NCBI GenBank assembly: GCA_018065105.1
Contig: JAGHTX010000098.1
Coordinates: 1-35,148 of the forward strand
Origin: Bacillota bacterium
Lineage (GTDB): Bacteria; Bacillota_I; Bacilli_A; Erysipelotrichales; Erysipelotrichaceae
Length of the DNA: 35,148 nucleotides
Direction: 5' to 3'
Shown here one piece after another: positions 1 to 7,194 of this stretch. The position numbers and the translations under genes are program-made. Position 1 is the stretch's first letter. The number at the start of each line of letters is the position of its first letter. Under the pieces are notes generated by a model that had not been told where the DNA came from, searched no databases, and saw only the letters and a program-made list of their open reading frames with translations.

Positions 1-149
1 ATTTTTCCAATACACACACGCTTATCCACTGTATATTTTTTATCACTTTTATATTCTTTACCAACAACCTGATATACATATCTGGAACCACTTTTTGTCT
101 GGATTTTAGTGGTCTTAGGACGTTCAACTTTAACATTTTTTAGTAACAT
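1..149 (-). CDS. Transposase-like protein, N-terminal fragment (cut by window edge)
   Basis: The frame opens with ATG at 149 and stays open to the window edge, giving about 49 residues. The peptide is basic and contains TKSGSRYVYQVVGKEY followed by KKYTVDKRVCIGK. This resembles, from memory, the N-terminus of DDE transposases of the IS1634/IS4-like group in Firmicutes (a strand-rich start followed by VDKR-IGK). An AGAGGTG ribosome site lies just upstream. An extended -10 (TGATATAAT on the minus strand, 185-193) and a perfect 24-base palindrome precede it. No catalytic DDE residue is inside the window, so the assignment rests on the N-terminus only; a non-transposase protein is possible. Confidence 0.45.
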   Translation of the reverse strand, partial: MLLKNVKVERPKTTKIQTKSGSRYVYQVVGKEYKSDKKYTVDKRVCIGK

Positions 150-162
150 AGAGCACCTCTCG

Positions 163-186
163 ATATAGTTATACGTATAACTATAT
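163..186. repeat. Perfect 24-bp palindrome between promoter and ribosome site of the transposase-like gene
   Basis: The 12-base arms meet at the CG at 174-175 and match without a mismatch. With the extended -10 at 185-193 (minus), the palindrome covers the expected transcription start and the 5' leader, ending about 13 nt before the ATG at 149. It could be an operator or a 5' mRNA hairpin that limits translation of the element's gene. Confidence 0.7.
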
Positions 187-208
187 TATATCATACTCTG
201 ACCAATAT

Positions 209-252
209 AAAAAGCCGAAATATGCCTAATTTATCGCATATCTCAGCTTTTT
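209..252 (-). terminator. Intrinsic terminator of the ATP-grasp/M14 cassette
   Basis: 17-base arms 209-225 and 236-252 flank a 10-nt loop. Read on the minus strand the two non-Watson-Crick positions are G-U pairs, and the stem ends in a run of U. It lies 50 nt after the stop at 303. Confidence 0.75.
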
Positions 253-302
253 TATTTGTCTTTAAATTTTAGTTATACTGTTTTTTCAAAGTTAAGGTTT
301 CA

Positions 303-1232
303 TTAAATATTTCGCTTAATTTTCACGATAGAAGTATGGGCATATACCATACTCTTCGCATGAATAAAGAATACCTTCCCTTCTTGGGAAGAAATGATTT
401 TTTCCAGTTCCACATGTGTATATGGATCGTAGATAATGGCTAAAGTCTGTCCAATAAAGACTTGTTCATCCACATCTACCAGAGTTTTTAAGAAACCACC
501 ACTGGAAGATTTAATCGAAACCATACGATCTTCATCGACAATTTCGCTCTTGTATCCACCAAGGACCGGATACGAGATAATGCCTTTTTCATACATAAAT
601 CGTAAAATGGCTTCCGCTGCTTCTTTGGCTGTTTTTTCATCAATTTCTTCACAAGCTTTTGTGTATAGCGAATACGCCTTACAACACCAGATTTGCCAGT
701 TGTAGTTCAAAGTAGTGGTATCGTAAGGACGAGGTGAACGCACTACAATACTTGATAAACCAAAGTGTTTGGCTTCTTCGATATCTTCAAATCCTGTTTT
801 CATCATACGTACGTGGGTTGAGAAATGTCCAGGAATATAGAAGCTGGTAAGCTGTACACCATATTTACAGTCTTTGATACGTTCAAATAAACCGTCCGCA
901 ATACGTTGGGTCGTTTCTCCTAGATTGTATCCAGGAAACATACGGTTAATATCGGTTCCATCACTTGGCCAGAAGCGTGATTCTAAGTTTAAAGAATACG
1001 TATTGGCACAAGGAATCACTAAAATTTTACAAGTATTGGTTAAATATCCCTGGCTTTCTAATTGTTTCAAGCGTTCAATCAATAAGGAACAAATATACAT
1101 TTGTTGCACTTCATTCCCTCTTAATGAACCAATTACACAAATAGAGTCTTCCCCTTTTCCAAATTCATATCCGCGAATTCGGAAGGAATCTCGATATAGC
1201 GACTTTAATTCATATACGATCTTTTCTCTCAT
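303..1232 (-). CDS. AstE/AspA-like M14 family paralog lacking zinc ligands (probable pseudoenzyme)
   Basis: 309 residues, homologous along its length to the adjacent upstream gene, a succinylglutamate desuccinylase/aspartoacylase-type M14 zinc hydrolase. The family needs a His and a Glu in GxHGxE and a second His further on. Here the first motif reads SLRGNE (Arg38 instead of His; Glu41 kept) and the second region reads VQLTSF, with Thr129 where the neighbour has His126. The catalytic Glu region (LEMG in the neighbour) is also not preserved. The substrate-side motif DINRMFPG (about 94-101) and the C-terminal beta domain remain. The start overlaps the preceding stop by four bases (ATGA), so it is translationally coupled. 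Inference: a binding or regulatory partner of the active paralog rather than a metallohydrolase. Confidence 0.75.
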   Translation of the reverse strand: MREKIVYELKSLYRDSFRIRGYEFGKGEDSICVIGSLRGNEVQQMYICSLLIERLKQLESQGYLTNTCKILVIPCANTYSLNLESRFWPSDGTDINRMFPGYNLGETTQRIADGLFERIKDCKYGVQLTSFYIPGHFSTHVRMMKTGFEDIEEAKHFGLSSIVVRSPRPYDTTTLNYNWQIWCCKAYSLYTKACEEIDEKTAKEAAEAILRFMYEKGIISYPVLGGYKSEIVDEDRMVSIKSSSGGFLKTLVDVDEQVFIGQTLAIIYDPYTHVELEKIISSQEGKVFFIHAKSMVYAHTSIVKIKRNI

Positions 1233-2152
1233 TGTTTTCCCTCCAGAATTCTTCCAATCAAACTTCCTTCGTTACAGATTGGATACTTTCGGATAGTAAA
1301 CAATAAACCATCCCAGTCACTGATTACTTCACAAAGCTTGTTTCCACTTAATGGATCGACAATCATTCCAATCACCTGTCCTTTTTTTACAGGTGTGTTT
1401 ACTTCCATTTCACTGATAAACAGTCCTGCACATTGCGCATTTAGAAAACGAATTTCCTGATCATAGCCAATAATAGGTTCCATAACTGGATACTCGTTTT
1501 TCAACATTCCCAACTGGTGCATCGCATTTAATAAACCTTGTACACTATTTTCCCCATATTCGAGGGTCAATCGTGAGCCAATACCCATTTCTAAGACCAA
1601 AGTTGGTGTATTCAATTTGTTTAGGCAATATCCCAACGTTGATTCCAAAATCGTACTTGTAGAGTGAATCCACACAAAATTGGCATTGACCCACTTTGAC
1701 ATAGGAACTAATTTTTCTTTGAACAATTCATTTATTCTTAATTGTGGAAGCTCCACTAAGTACGCATTGCTAGCATGGATATCAATCACCAAATCGGCTC
1801 CCTTGATATCCTGAATAATACAATAGGCTAGATATTCAACCATACTTCCATCTTCATCTCCAGGGAAAATACGGTTCATATCTAGGTCAAACATCGGTAC
1901 CTTTCTTTGAATGGAATCCATTCCTAGTGGATTCATACAAGGATAGATATCAACAATTCCGTCTAATTGGTCATATACTTCTCTAATTTTTTGTTGCAGC
2001 TGATACGCTACGTATTGTCCTTCTAATTCATCTCCATGAATTCCGGTAACCACGCAAATTCTTTTCTTGCTGGTTCCATTTTGAATACGCTGCTTTGTCA
2101 GCTTATATTTCTCATCAATCGGAAGAGAAACGCTCGCAAAGGTCTCAATCAT
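1229..2152 (-). CDS. Succinylglutamate desuccinylase/aspartoacylase family zinc hydrolase (M14)
   Basis: 307 residues with the full M14 AstE/AspA signature: GIHGDE (zinc ligands His39 and Glu42), DMNRIFPG (substrate-binding Asn-Arg, about 91-98), DIHAS (zinc ligand His126) and LEMG (candidate catalytic Glu188). The C-terminal third is the beta-rich domain of the family. Members cleave N-acyl amino acids or related amides in the cytoplasm; the substrate here is unknown. The gene overlaps the upstream transglutaminase gene by 8 nt and the downstream paralog by 4 nt, in an operon with an ATP-grasp ligase and an alpha-E protein. The context suggests it trims or hydrolyses a peptide-like product. 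No signal peptide is visible. Confidence 0.85.
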   Translation of the reverse strand: MIETFASVSLPIDEKYKLTKQRIQNGTSKKRICVVTGIHGDELEGQYVAYQLQQKIREVYDQLDGIVDIYPCMNPLGMDSIQRKVPMFDLDMNRIFPGDEDGSMVEYLAYCIIQDIKGADLVIDIHASNAYLVELPQLRINELFKEKLVPMSKWVNANFVWIHSTSTILESTLGYCLNKLNTPTLVLEMGIGSRLTLEYGENSVQGLLNAMHQLGMLKNEYPVMEPIIGYDQEIRFLNAQCAGLFISEMEVNTPVKKGQVIGMIVDPLSGNKLCEVISDWDGLLFTIRKYPICNEGSLIGRILEGKQ

Positions 2153-2927
2153 ATAAGATTTCCTCCATACTAATTTCTATATCCTGAGTTTGGGAAATAT
2201 TCATTCCATAAAAGATTCCCTTGTTCACTAATGTGTCATGATAATCTCTTCCTCGAGAAAAAATCACATAGTTGTCATCGACTAATAAATCATTGGTAGG
2301 ATCTATGCCATACCAGCGACCGTTCGCATAAAATTCAACCCAGGCATGTGTATACTTTTCTTCACACATGACACCTGCTACATAGCGAGCTGGTATTTCA
2401 GATTGGCGATATAGGCCAATTAATATATGTGCATAATCCTGACAAACCCCTTTTTTATTTGTAAAGGCAGTTTGGGCATCGGTTTTAATATTGGTAGAAC
2501 CTTTTTGATAAGTCATTGTATGATATAAAGCCTTCGAAAGGGCAAGTGCCTTTTGATAAGGATCTTCATAACTTGAAAAAGGTTCTAAGTATTCCTGCAT
2601 TTCTTCATTCAGCTGCGTAAATTTTGTTTGTTTCAAATACACAGGCAATAAAGAATCATCGGTATCGTATTGTGTCCAATCGACTTCCACAAGACTTCCT
2701 ACATATAAGGAAAGCCGATCGTGTTCTCCTTCTTTATATCCATAGATCATAGAATTTGAAAAACAGTCCTTACTTAAAGAGTAGTAATCGGCATTAATAC
2801 GAACCTTATTGGTTAATACACGTTGACGAGGCTGGGTGTTTGGTAAACATTTCAAAGTAAAATAATGATGATTGATTTTGTCGGAAAACGTGAAATCCAT
2901 TGTGTATTTTAATTGAAAAGTTTTCAT
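2145..2927 (-). CDS. Transglutaminase-like cysteine protease/transferase
   Basis: 260 residues. The N-terminal half is a beta-rich region typical of bacterial transglutaminase-like proteins encoded with ATP-grasp/alpha-E genes. The C-terminal half carries the papain-like catalytic triad: Cys162 in GVCQDYAH, His194 in THAWVEFY and Asp209 in DPTN. No secretion signal is seen, so it is probably cytoplasmic. It starts 3 nt after the stop of the alpha-E gene and overlaps the next gene by 8 nt. Known context (Iyer, Aravind and colleagues' work on amidoligases) links this triad of families to synthesis of peptide-like metabolites; the transglutaminase may cleave or exchange amide bonds. The reaction has not been deduced from sequence. 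Confidence 0.85.
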   Translation of the reverse strand: MKTFQLKYTMDFTFSDKINHHYFTLKCLPNTQPRQRVLTNKVRINADYYSLSKDCFSNSMIYGYKEGEHDRLSLYVGSLVEVDWTQYDTDDSLLPVYLKQTKFTQLNEEMQEYLEPFSSYEDPYQKALALSKALYHTMTYQKGSTNIKTDAQTAFTNKKGVCQDYAHILIGLYRQSEIPARYVAGVMCEEKYTHAWVEFYANGRWYGIDPTNDLLVDDNYVIFSRGRDYHDTLVNKGIFYGMNISQTQDIEISMEEILYD

Positions 2928-2930
2928 ATT

Positions 2931-3590
2931 CTACAACAACCCTTCTACACATTCGATGCACGCTGGATAATCAATAATTGTTTCTTCAACACCCGTTTTT
3001 AATTGTTCCATTTTTAATAAATCGTAAGGAAGAATCGTTTTATTTAAACGGTGATGTAAGCTGTCATACGCTTTCTTAATATCTTTCTTTTCCTTACGAA
3101 GACGAAGATACATGTCCATTCTTTCTTGTCTTTGTCCCAGTTTAATAATGTCTCGCACATCGTAGTCCAAAACATTTTCAGAAAGGCTGGCCCAAAAAGC
3201 CAAAATGTGATCGACCACAAGTTGTAAATCCAATAAGAAAGAATCAAATTCATGAATGGATTTCAAATCATCCAAAGCCAATTCTAAATACGTCATTGTT
3301 TCGGTTCCAATTTCATTACGAAGCACGATACAGTTATCATAGGCTCGATATAGATTGGCAATAATACTATCGGTGATGTCTTCGTCTCTTACATATCTTT
3401 GTACAAAATCTGTAGGACTTTCATAAATCATTGGAATTTGTAAGTTTTGGCAATATTCCTGATACATTGTTGGATGATCCAGCATTTCATCATAACAGCG
3501 AAAAAATTCTTTAATTGTTAAGTAGACGCGTTCACTATAACGTCCTAACCAAATTAGGTTGTCTACACGTTCTAACGAGATAATACCCAT
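2931..3590 (-). CDS. Alpha-E domain protein (DUF403), short form
   Basis: 219 residues, predicted all-helical. Family marks are NLIWLGRYSERVY near the N-terminus, the central AYDNCIVLRNEIGTET and the late GQRQERMDMY. Alpha-E proteins are almost always encoded next to circularly permuted ATP-grasp and transglutaminase-like genes, and their biochemical role is unknown; a partner or carrier-like role has been suggested. Many family members are about 300 residues, so this one is about a third shorter, yet it begins and ends with family-like motifs and no frameshift is obvious. The start overlaps the ATP-grasp gene by 19 nt, indicating coupled translation and probably fixed stoichiometry. Confidence 0.8.
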   Translation of the reverse strand: MGIISLERVDNLIWLGRYSERVYLTIKEFFRCYDEMLDHPTMYQEYCQNLQIPMIYESPTDFVQRYVRDEDITDSIIANLYRAYDNCIVLRNEIGTETMTYLELALDDLKSIHEFDSFLLDLQLVVDHILAFWASLSENVLDYDVRDIIKLGQRQERMDMYLRLRKEKKDIKKAYDSLHHRLNKTILPYDLLKMEQLKTGVEETIIDYPACIECVEGLL

Positions 3591-4885
3591 GTGTCCTTGA
3601 AACCTCCTCCTTGACTGGAATTGACAATAAAGCTATCTGGATTACGCGAGAATCGAGTTAATCCACTCTTCCAAACTTTTGTCTCTTTTCCACTTAATAC
3701 GAATACACGTAAATCAGCCTTTCGTTCGACTGTTTCTCCATTTTCTACAATTGGTAAATCTTTAAAATCAATGACCTCTTGAGCAATAAAGCGACGAGGT
3801 TCACGTAACATTTTTTCTATAAAGGCTTCTTTTTGTTCTGGGGAAAGCGTATTTCCAAAGAACACTCCATAGCCTCCGGCTTCCGCAACATCTTTAATGA
3901 CTAAATCATCAAAATGTTCTAAAACGTATTCTTTATCTTTTTCATAATATGGAAGATAGGTTGGCGCATTGTTTAAAATTGGTTCTTCGTGCAAATAATA
4001 CTCAACCATTTTTGGCACAAAGTAATAAATTCCTTTATCATCCGCAACCCCATTTCCTGGCGCATTGATAATCGCGATATTTCCTTTTTTATAAATTTCC
4101 ATTAAATGTGGAATTCCAATTAAGGATTCTTCTAAGAATGTCATCGGATCTAAATATTCATCACTGATACGACGATATAGAGCTCCGATTTTTTCTAAGC
4201 TTCCATCGTAATTTTTAAAATATAAGTAATCTTCTTTAACCACGACATCGTTCGAAGAAACAAGTTTACTTCCCGTTTGTTCTGCCAAATACGAGTGTTC
4301 AAAATAAGCGGCATTCATTCTTCCAGGTGTAAAGATAGCGTTGATTCCTCCCGTATTGACACTATCCATCACTTCTTTTAGTAATTTGGCATAATCACGG
4401 TTTTCTTCCACATCGTTGGTTCTAAATGTCTTTGGGCTGGCTCTACGACATAAATCACGGGCAATCATTGGATAACTGGCACCGCTAGGCACACGTAAGT
4501 TGTCTTCTAATACGTACCACTTTCCATCTTTTCCTTCGACTAGATCGATTCCGGAAATGTGGGAATGTACATGTTGTGGTGGTGTAATCCCTTCGCATTC
4601 CACCAAATATCCCGATGAGGAATAAATAAATTCGGTTGGAATGATGCCATCCTTTACAATTCGTTTTTCCCCATAAATATCGTCTAAGAAGGCATTTAAG
4701 GCATCGACTCTTTGAATCAATCCTTTGTTCAAATAATCAAAATCTTCTTTGGTGATAATTCGTGGAATACAGTCAAAAGGAAACAATTGTTCGTGAAAAG
4801 TATTGTTCTTATAAATTCCAAACTTTACTCCATATCTTTTTAATAAATGGTTAATTTTACTTTGTTGCTCAATTAAGTTTTTCAT
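3572..4885 (-). CDS. Circularly permuted ATP-grasp ligase (DUF404/DUF407, CP_ATPgrasp_2)
   Basis: 437 residues. Diagnostic signatures are EDNLRVPSGASYPM in the first half and NSSQGGGFKDTWVL at the C-terminus, with GGYGVFFG and a late KADLRVFV segment in the nucleotide-binding core. ATP-grasp enzymes form amide or ester bonds via an acyl-phosphate; this permuted branch is thought to make peptide-like products, with substrates unknown. I chose ATG 4885 because AAGGA sits 8 nt upstream; an in-frame GTG at 4906 lies inside a terminator U-tract and is unlikely. It is the first gene of a five-gene cassette. A terminator hairpin stands only about 22 nt upstream of the start, leaving no room for a promoter between them. 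Confidence 0.88.
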   Translation of the reverse strand: MKNLIEQQSKINHLLKRYGVKFGIYKNNTFHEQLFPFDCIPRIITKEDFDYLNKGLIQRVDALNAFLDDIYGEKRIVKDGIIPTEFIYSSSGYLVECEGITPPQHVHSHISGIDLVEGKDGKWYVLEDNLRVPSGASYPMIARDLCRRASPKTFRTNDVEENRDYAKLLKEVMDSVNTGGINAIFTPGRMNAAYFEHSYLAEQTGSKLVSSNDVVVKEDYLYFKNYDGSLEKIGALYRRISDEYLDPMTFLEESLIGIPHLMEIYKKGNIAIINAPGNGVADDKGIYYFVPKMVEYYLHEEPILNNAPTYLPYYEKDKEYVLEHFDDLVIKDVAEAGGYGVFFGNTLSPEQKEAFIEKMLREPRRFIAQEVIDFKDLPIVENGETVERKADLRVFVLSGKETKVWKSGLTRFSRNPDSFIVNSSQGGGFKDTWVLSR

Positions 4886-4906
4886 ACTTCCATTCCTTTC
4901 AAACAC

Positions 4907-4940
4907 AAAAAAAGACGCTCTACCGAAGTAGAACGTCTTT
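4907..4940 (-). terminator. Strong intrinsic terminator in front of the ATP-grasp cassette
   Basis: A 13-bp stem (4911-4923 with 4928-4940, one G-U on the minus strand) is closed by a C(UUCG)G tetraloop and followed by seven U on the minus strand. It can end the flavin reductase operon. Because it lies between the only visible promoter and the ATP-grasp start, it may also act as an attenuator. Confidence 0.85.
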
Positions 4941-4952
4941 GTTCATGCGCCT

Positions 4953-4980
4953 ATTTTAACATGTTTTCAAAATTTTTCAA
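4953..4980 (-). promoter_or_regulatory. Candidate promoter for the ATP-grasp cassette
   Basis: On the minus strand TTGAAA (4975-4980) and TAAAAT (4953-4958) are 16 bp apart, and TG-T precedes the -10 (extended -10). Transcription would start about 4946, just before the terminator at 4907-4940. Confidence 0.45.
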
Positions 4981-4981
4981 T

Positions 4982-5033
4982 AATTTTCATTAATTATTTC
5001 AATGTCAAATTTTCATTAATTATTTCAATGTCA
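4982..5033. repeat. Tandem 26-bp duplication across the flavin reductase stop codon
   Basis: Bases 4982-5007 and 5008-5033 are identical. The copy at 5008-5033 contains the last codons and stop of the flavin reductase; the other is non-coding. It looks like a recent slippage or short tandem duplication. Confidence 0.9.
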
Positions 5034-5580
5034 TTCCTGCATGGAAGGCAGCACCCACAACTTCTGTTAATTTTACATAGGTATTGTTGAATGGATCAAA
5101 GGCAATCGGTTCAACTTTTTGAATGTCTACCTTGCCATTTTCATCTAAAACCGCTTCATCCACGCTTACATTGATAATGTCACATACCAACACACAGCTA
5201 TCTGAATCGTAAGAAATTAATTTACATTCTACGCAGATTGGTAGTTCATCAATCATAGGTGCATCGACAAATTCCGCTTTTGTATCGTGCCATCCGGCTT
5301 TTTCAAATTTGTTTGCCACATCGTTTCCGCTGGCAATTCCCACATAGTCGCAAGCTACCATTTGGCTGGCAGTCGCCATAGAAATAGTGAACTCTTTTTT
5401 TAATTCAATATTCTTTACGGTTTTGTGGTGTGCACTTAAACATAAAGTGATTTCAGTATCGTTACTAATACCTCCCCAGGCAGCATTCATCGCGCAAGGA
5501 ACACCATTTTCATCGTAAGTTCCGATAATAAATACAGGTTGTGGATACGTATAAGGTTTCTTTCCAAAATTTTTTCTCAT
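5020..5580 (-). CDS. Flavin reductase family protein (FMN-binding split barrel)
   Basis: 186 residues. The N-terminal pattern YPQPVFIIGTYDENGVPCAMNAAWGG, followed by LCLSAHHKTVKNI and a FTISMAT strand, matches flavin reductase-like split-barrel proteins that bind FMN and often use NAD(P)H. Cytoplasmic; the physiological partner is unknown. It is the last gene of a five-gene minus-strand operon, starting 12 nt after the DUF1294 stop with a TAGGAGGATG ribosome site. Its end is duplicated in a 26-bp tandem repeat without changing the protein. Confidence 0.85.
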   Translation of the reverse strand: MRKNFGKKPYTYPQPVFIIGTYDENGVPCAMNAAWGGISNDTEITLCLSAHHKTVKNIELKKEFTISMATASQMVACDYVGIASGNDVANKFEKAGWHDTKAEFVDAPMIDELPICVECKLISYDSDSCVLVCDIINVSVDEAVLDENGKVDIQKVEPIAFDPFNNTYVKLTEVVGAAFHAGMTLK

Positions 5581-5592
5581 GATTTCATCCTC

Positions 5593-5853
5593 CTAAAATA
5601 AATACATCCAAAGCAGTACTTGTATAATCAGTATACAAGGAATTCCGACCGTAAACTTTAATTTTTTTGTCTTATGACGAAAACCGTACATACCAACCAG
5701 TGCGCCTACACTTCCGCCAAAAATAGCCATTAGAATTAGCGTATTTTCTGAAATTCTCCATTTCTTATTTTTCGCTTTGTACTTATCTATTCCATATATC
5801 AAAAACGTAAGAATGTTTATAGTCGCAAAATACACAAATAGTATATTAGTCAT
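5593..5853 (-). CDS. DUF1294 small membrane protein
   Basis: 86 residues with three hydrophobic segments (about 3-20, 38-57 and 68-86). The family pattern includes YGIDKYKAKNKKWRISE, the glycine-rich IFGGSVGALVGMY and a FRHKTKKLKF loop. This matches DUF1294 inner-membrane proteins of unknown function. The start overlaps the HD-protein gene by 8 nt (ATGACTAA), so translation is coupled to that gene. Confidence 0.8.
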   Translation of the reverse strand: MTNILFVYFATINILTFLIYGIDKYKAKNKKWRISENTLILMAIFGGSVGALVGMYGFRHKTKKLKFTVGIPCILIIQVLLWMYLF

Positions 5854-6454
5854 CCAAGTCTACATCCTTAATAATGGTTACATCTACATTGGGTTCGATA
5901 TAGTTTTCTTTGGCATATTGCCACAATACTTCTGAACCCTCGTGGGTACGCGCATTTCTTTTTAAAACACTAGATAGATGTACTTCATGTTCTTTCCAGG
6001 CACGACCATTTGTAGCCGCATTTAACATGATTGGTTGAAGATTGTCCATCGTACGGGCAAACTTGGCTTCTTTGGTTTCGCGGGCTTCAAATTCTTCCCA
6101 TAGCGCACGCAAGAAATTTCCCTGATCTTCTGGAAGTAAGGCATACAAACGATCTGCCGCTTTTTCTTCACGTTCTCTTTGGCTTTGTTTGCCTACTTCA
6201 TCGTATGCGTAGGTATCTCCTGCATCAATTTCTACCACATCGTGTAGTAGAACCATCAACATCGTTTTGGCCACATCGATTTCTTCATTGGCATATTCAC
6301 TTAATAAATATGTCATGACGGCTAAATGCCAGGCGTGTTCGGCATCGTTTTCTTTTCGAGAAGCACTGGAAAGATAGGTTTGTCTTCCAATTTCTTTTTC
6401 TTTATCTATTTCTTTAATAAATTCAAATTGTTTTTGTAGTCTTGTTTTTTCCAT
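5846..6454 (-). CDS. HD-domain hydrolase, YfbR-like (putative 5'-deoxynucleotidase)
   Basis: 202 residues. Metal-binding HD residues are visible in DAEHAWHLA, MVLLHDVVEID and, later, ARTMDNLQP. Length and motif order fit HD_3/YfbR-type phosphohydrolases, which act on deoxynucleoside monophosphates, though many homologs are untested. I chose ATG 6454 because GGAGG lies 7 nt upstream; that ribosome site is inside the last codons of the esterase gene. It overlaps the DUF1294 gene by 8 nt. Confidence 0.8.
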   Translation of the reverse strand: MEKTRLQKQFEFIKEIDKEKEIGRQTYLSSASRKENDAEHAWHLAVMTYLLSEYANEEIDVAKTMLMVLLHDVVEIDAGDTYAYDEVGKQSQREREEKAADRLYALLPEDQGNFLRALWEEFEARETKEAKFARTMDNLQPIMLNAATNGRAWKEHEVHLSSVLKRNARTHEGSEVLWQYAKENYIEPNVDVTIIKDVDLDD

Positions 6455-6456
6455 GA

Positions 6457-7194
6457 TTATTCCTCCCATAAAAACTTCATATATTGTTCGACCTGTTTAG
6501 CCCAGGATGCTTCGTTGTGTTCTCCCTGGTTTTGAAAATAGGTCCACACCTGACATCCTTTTTCTTTAAAAGCCGATTCTAAGATTCCGTGGTTGGTTCT
6601 CGTTCTTTTTCTTTGTTCGTATTCTCCATAGCTCATATAAATACGCGTATTGGAATCCACATACTTCATCTGTTTACGAATCTGATAGACACAAAAGCCA
6701 ATGGCACTTGATAAGCAGGCCGCTTTAGAAAACACATGGTTGTACTCCCCAATCGCACATAAAGCCATTAGTCCTCCCATGCTGCTTCCGGCAATACCGG
6801 TTGCTTCTCGATGGGGATGCGTTCGATATGTATAATCTATATAAGGTTTTATATCCGATACAATCCAGTTCAGCGTTTCTCTTCCCATTCCCCAGAAGCC
6901 TTTTTTATATTTTCTAGGGAAATAGTAAGGACAATATTCTACAATTCGCTGCTCTCCTTCATGTGCACATTCGATACCGACCACGATCATCTTTTTATGC
7001 CAGGAATCATGAAATTCTTTCAATTTCCAGCAGGTTCCATATGTCGCATCTTCGTTAAAGAACAAATTGTGTCCATCAAAGTAATACATGACCGGATATC
7101 TTTCTGAACTTGTATAGTAATCATCGGGTAAATAGATGTGTAATCTTCTAGTGCTGTTCGCAAACGGAAAATAGTGTTCTTCTTTTACAATCAT
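6457..7194 (-). CDS. Putative esterase (Esterase D / PF00756-type alpha/beta hydrolase)
   Basis: 245 residues. The nucleophile elbow is GSSMGG with Ser138. A late GEHNEASW supplies the likely catalytic His (about 228), and YMSYGEYEQ lies near the acidic residue. The N-terminal YPVMYYFDGHNLF is typical of the family, which includes acyl-ester, feruloyl and siderophore esterases. No signal peptide, so cytoplasmic. Its ATG overlaps the trpF stop by four bases (ATGA). The substrate cannot be assigned. Confidence 0.8.
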   Translation of the reverse strand: MIVKEEHYFPFANSTRRLHIYLPDDYYTSSERYPVMYYFDGHNLFFNEDATYGTCWKLKEFHDSWHKKMIVVGIECAHEGEQRIVEYCPYYFPRKYKKGFWGMGRETLNWIVSDIKPYIDYTYRTHPHREATGIAGSSMGGLMALCAIGEYNHVFSKAACLSSAIGFCVYQIRKQMKYVDSNTRIYMSYGEYEQRKRTRTNHGILESAFKEKGCQVWTYFQNQGEHNEASWAKQVEQYMKFLWEE

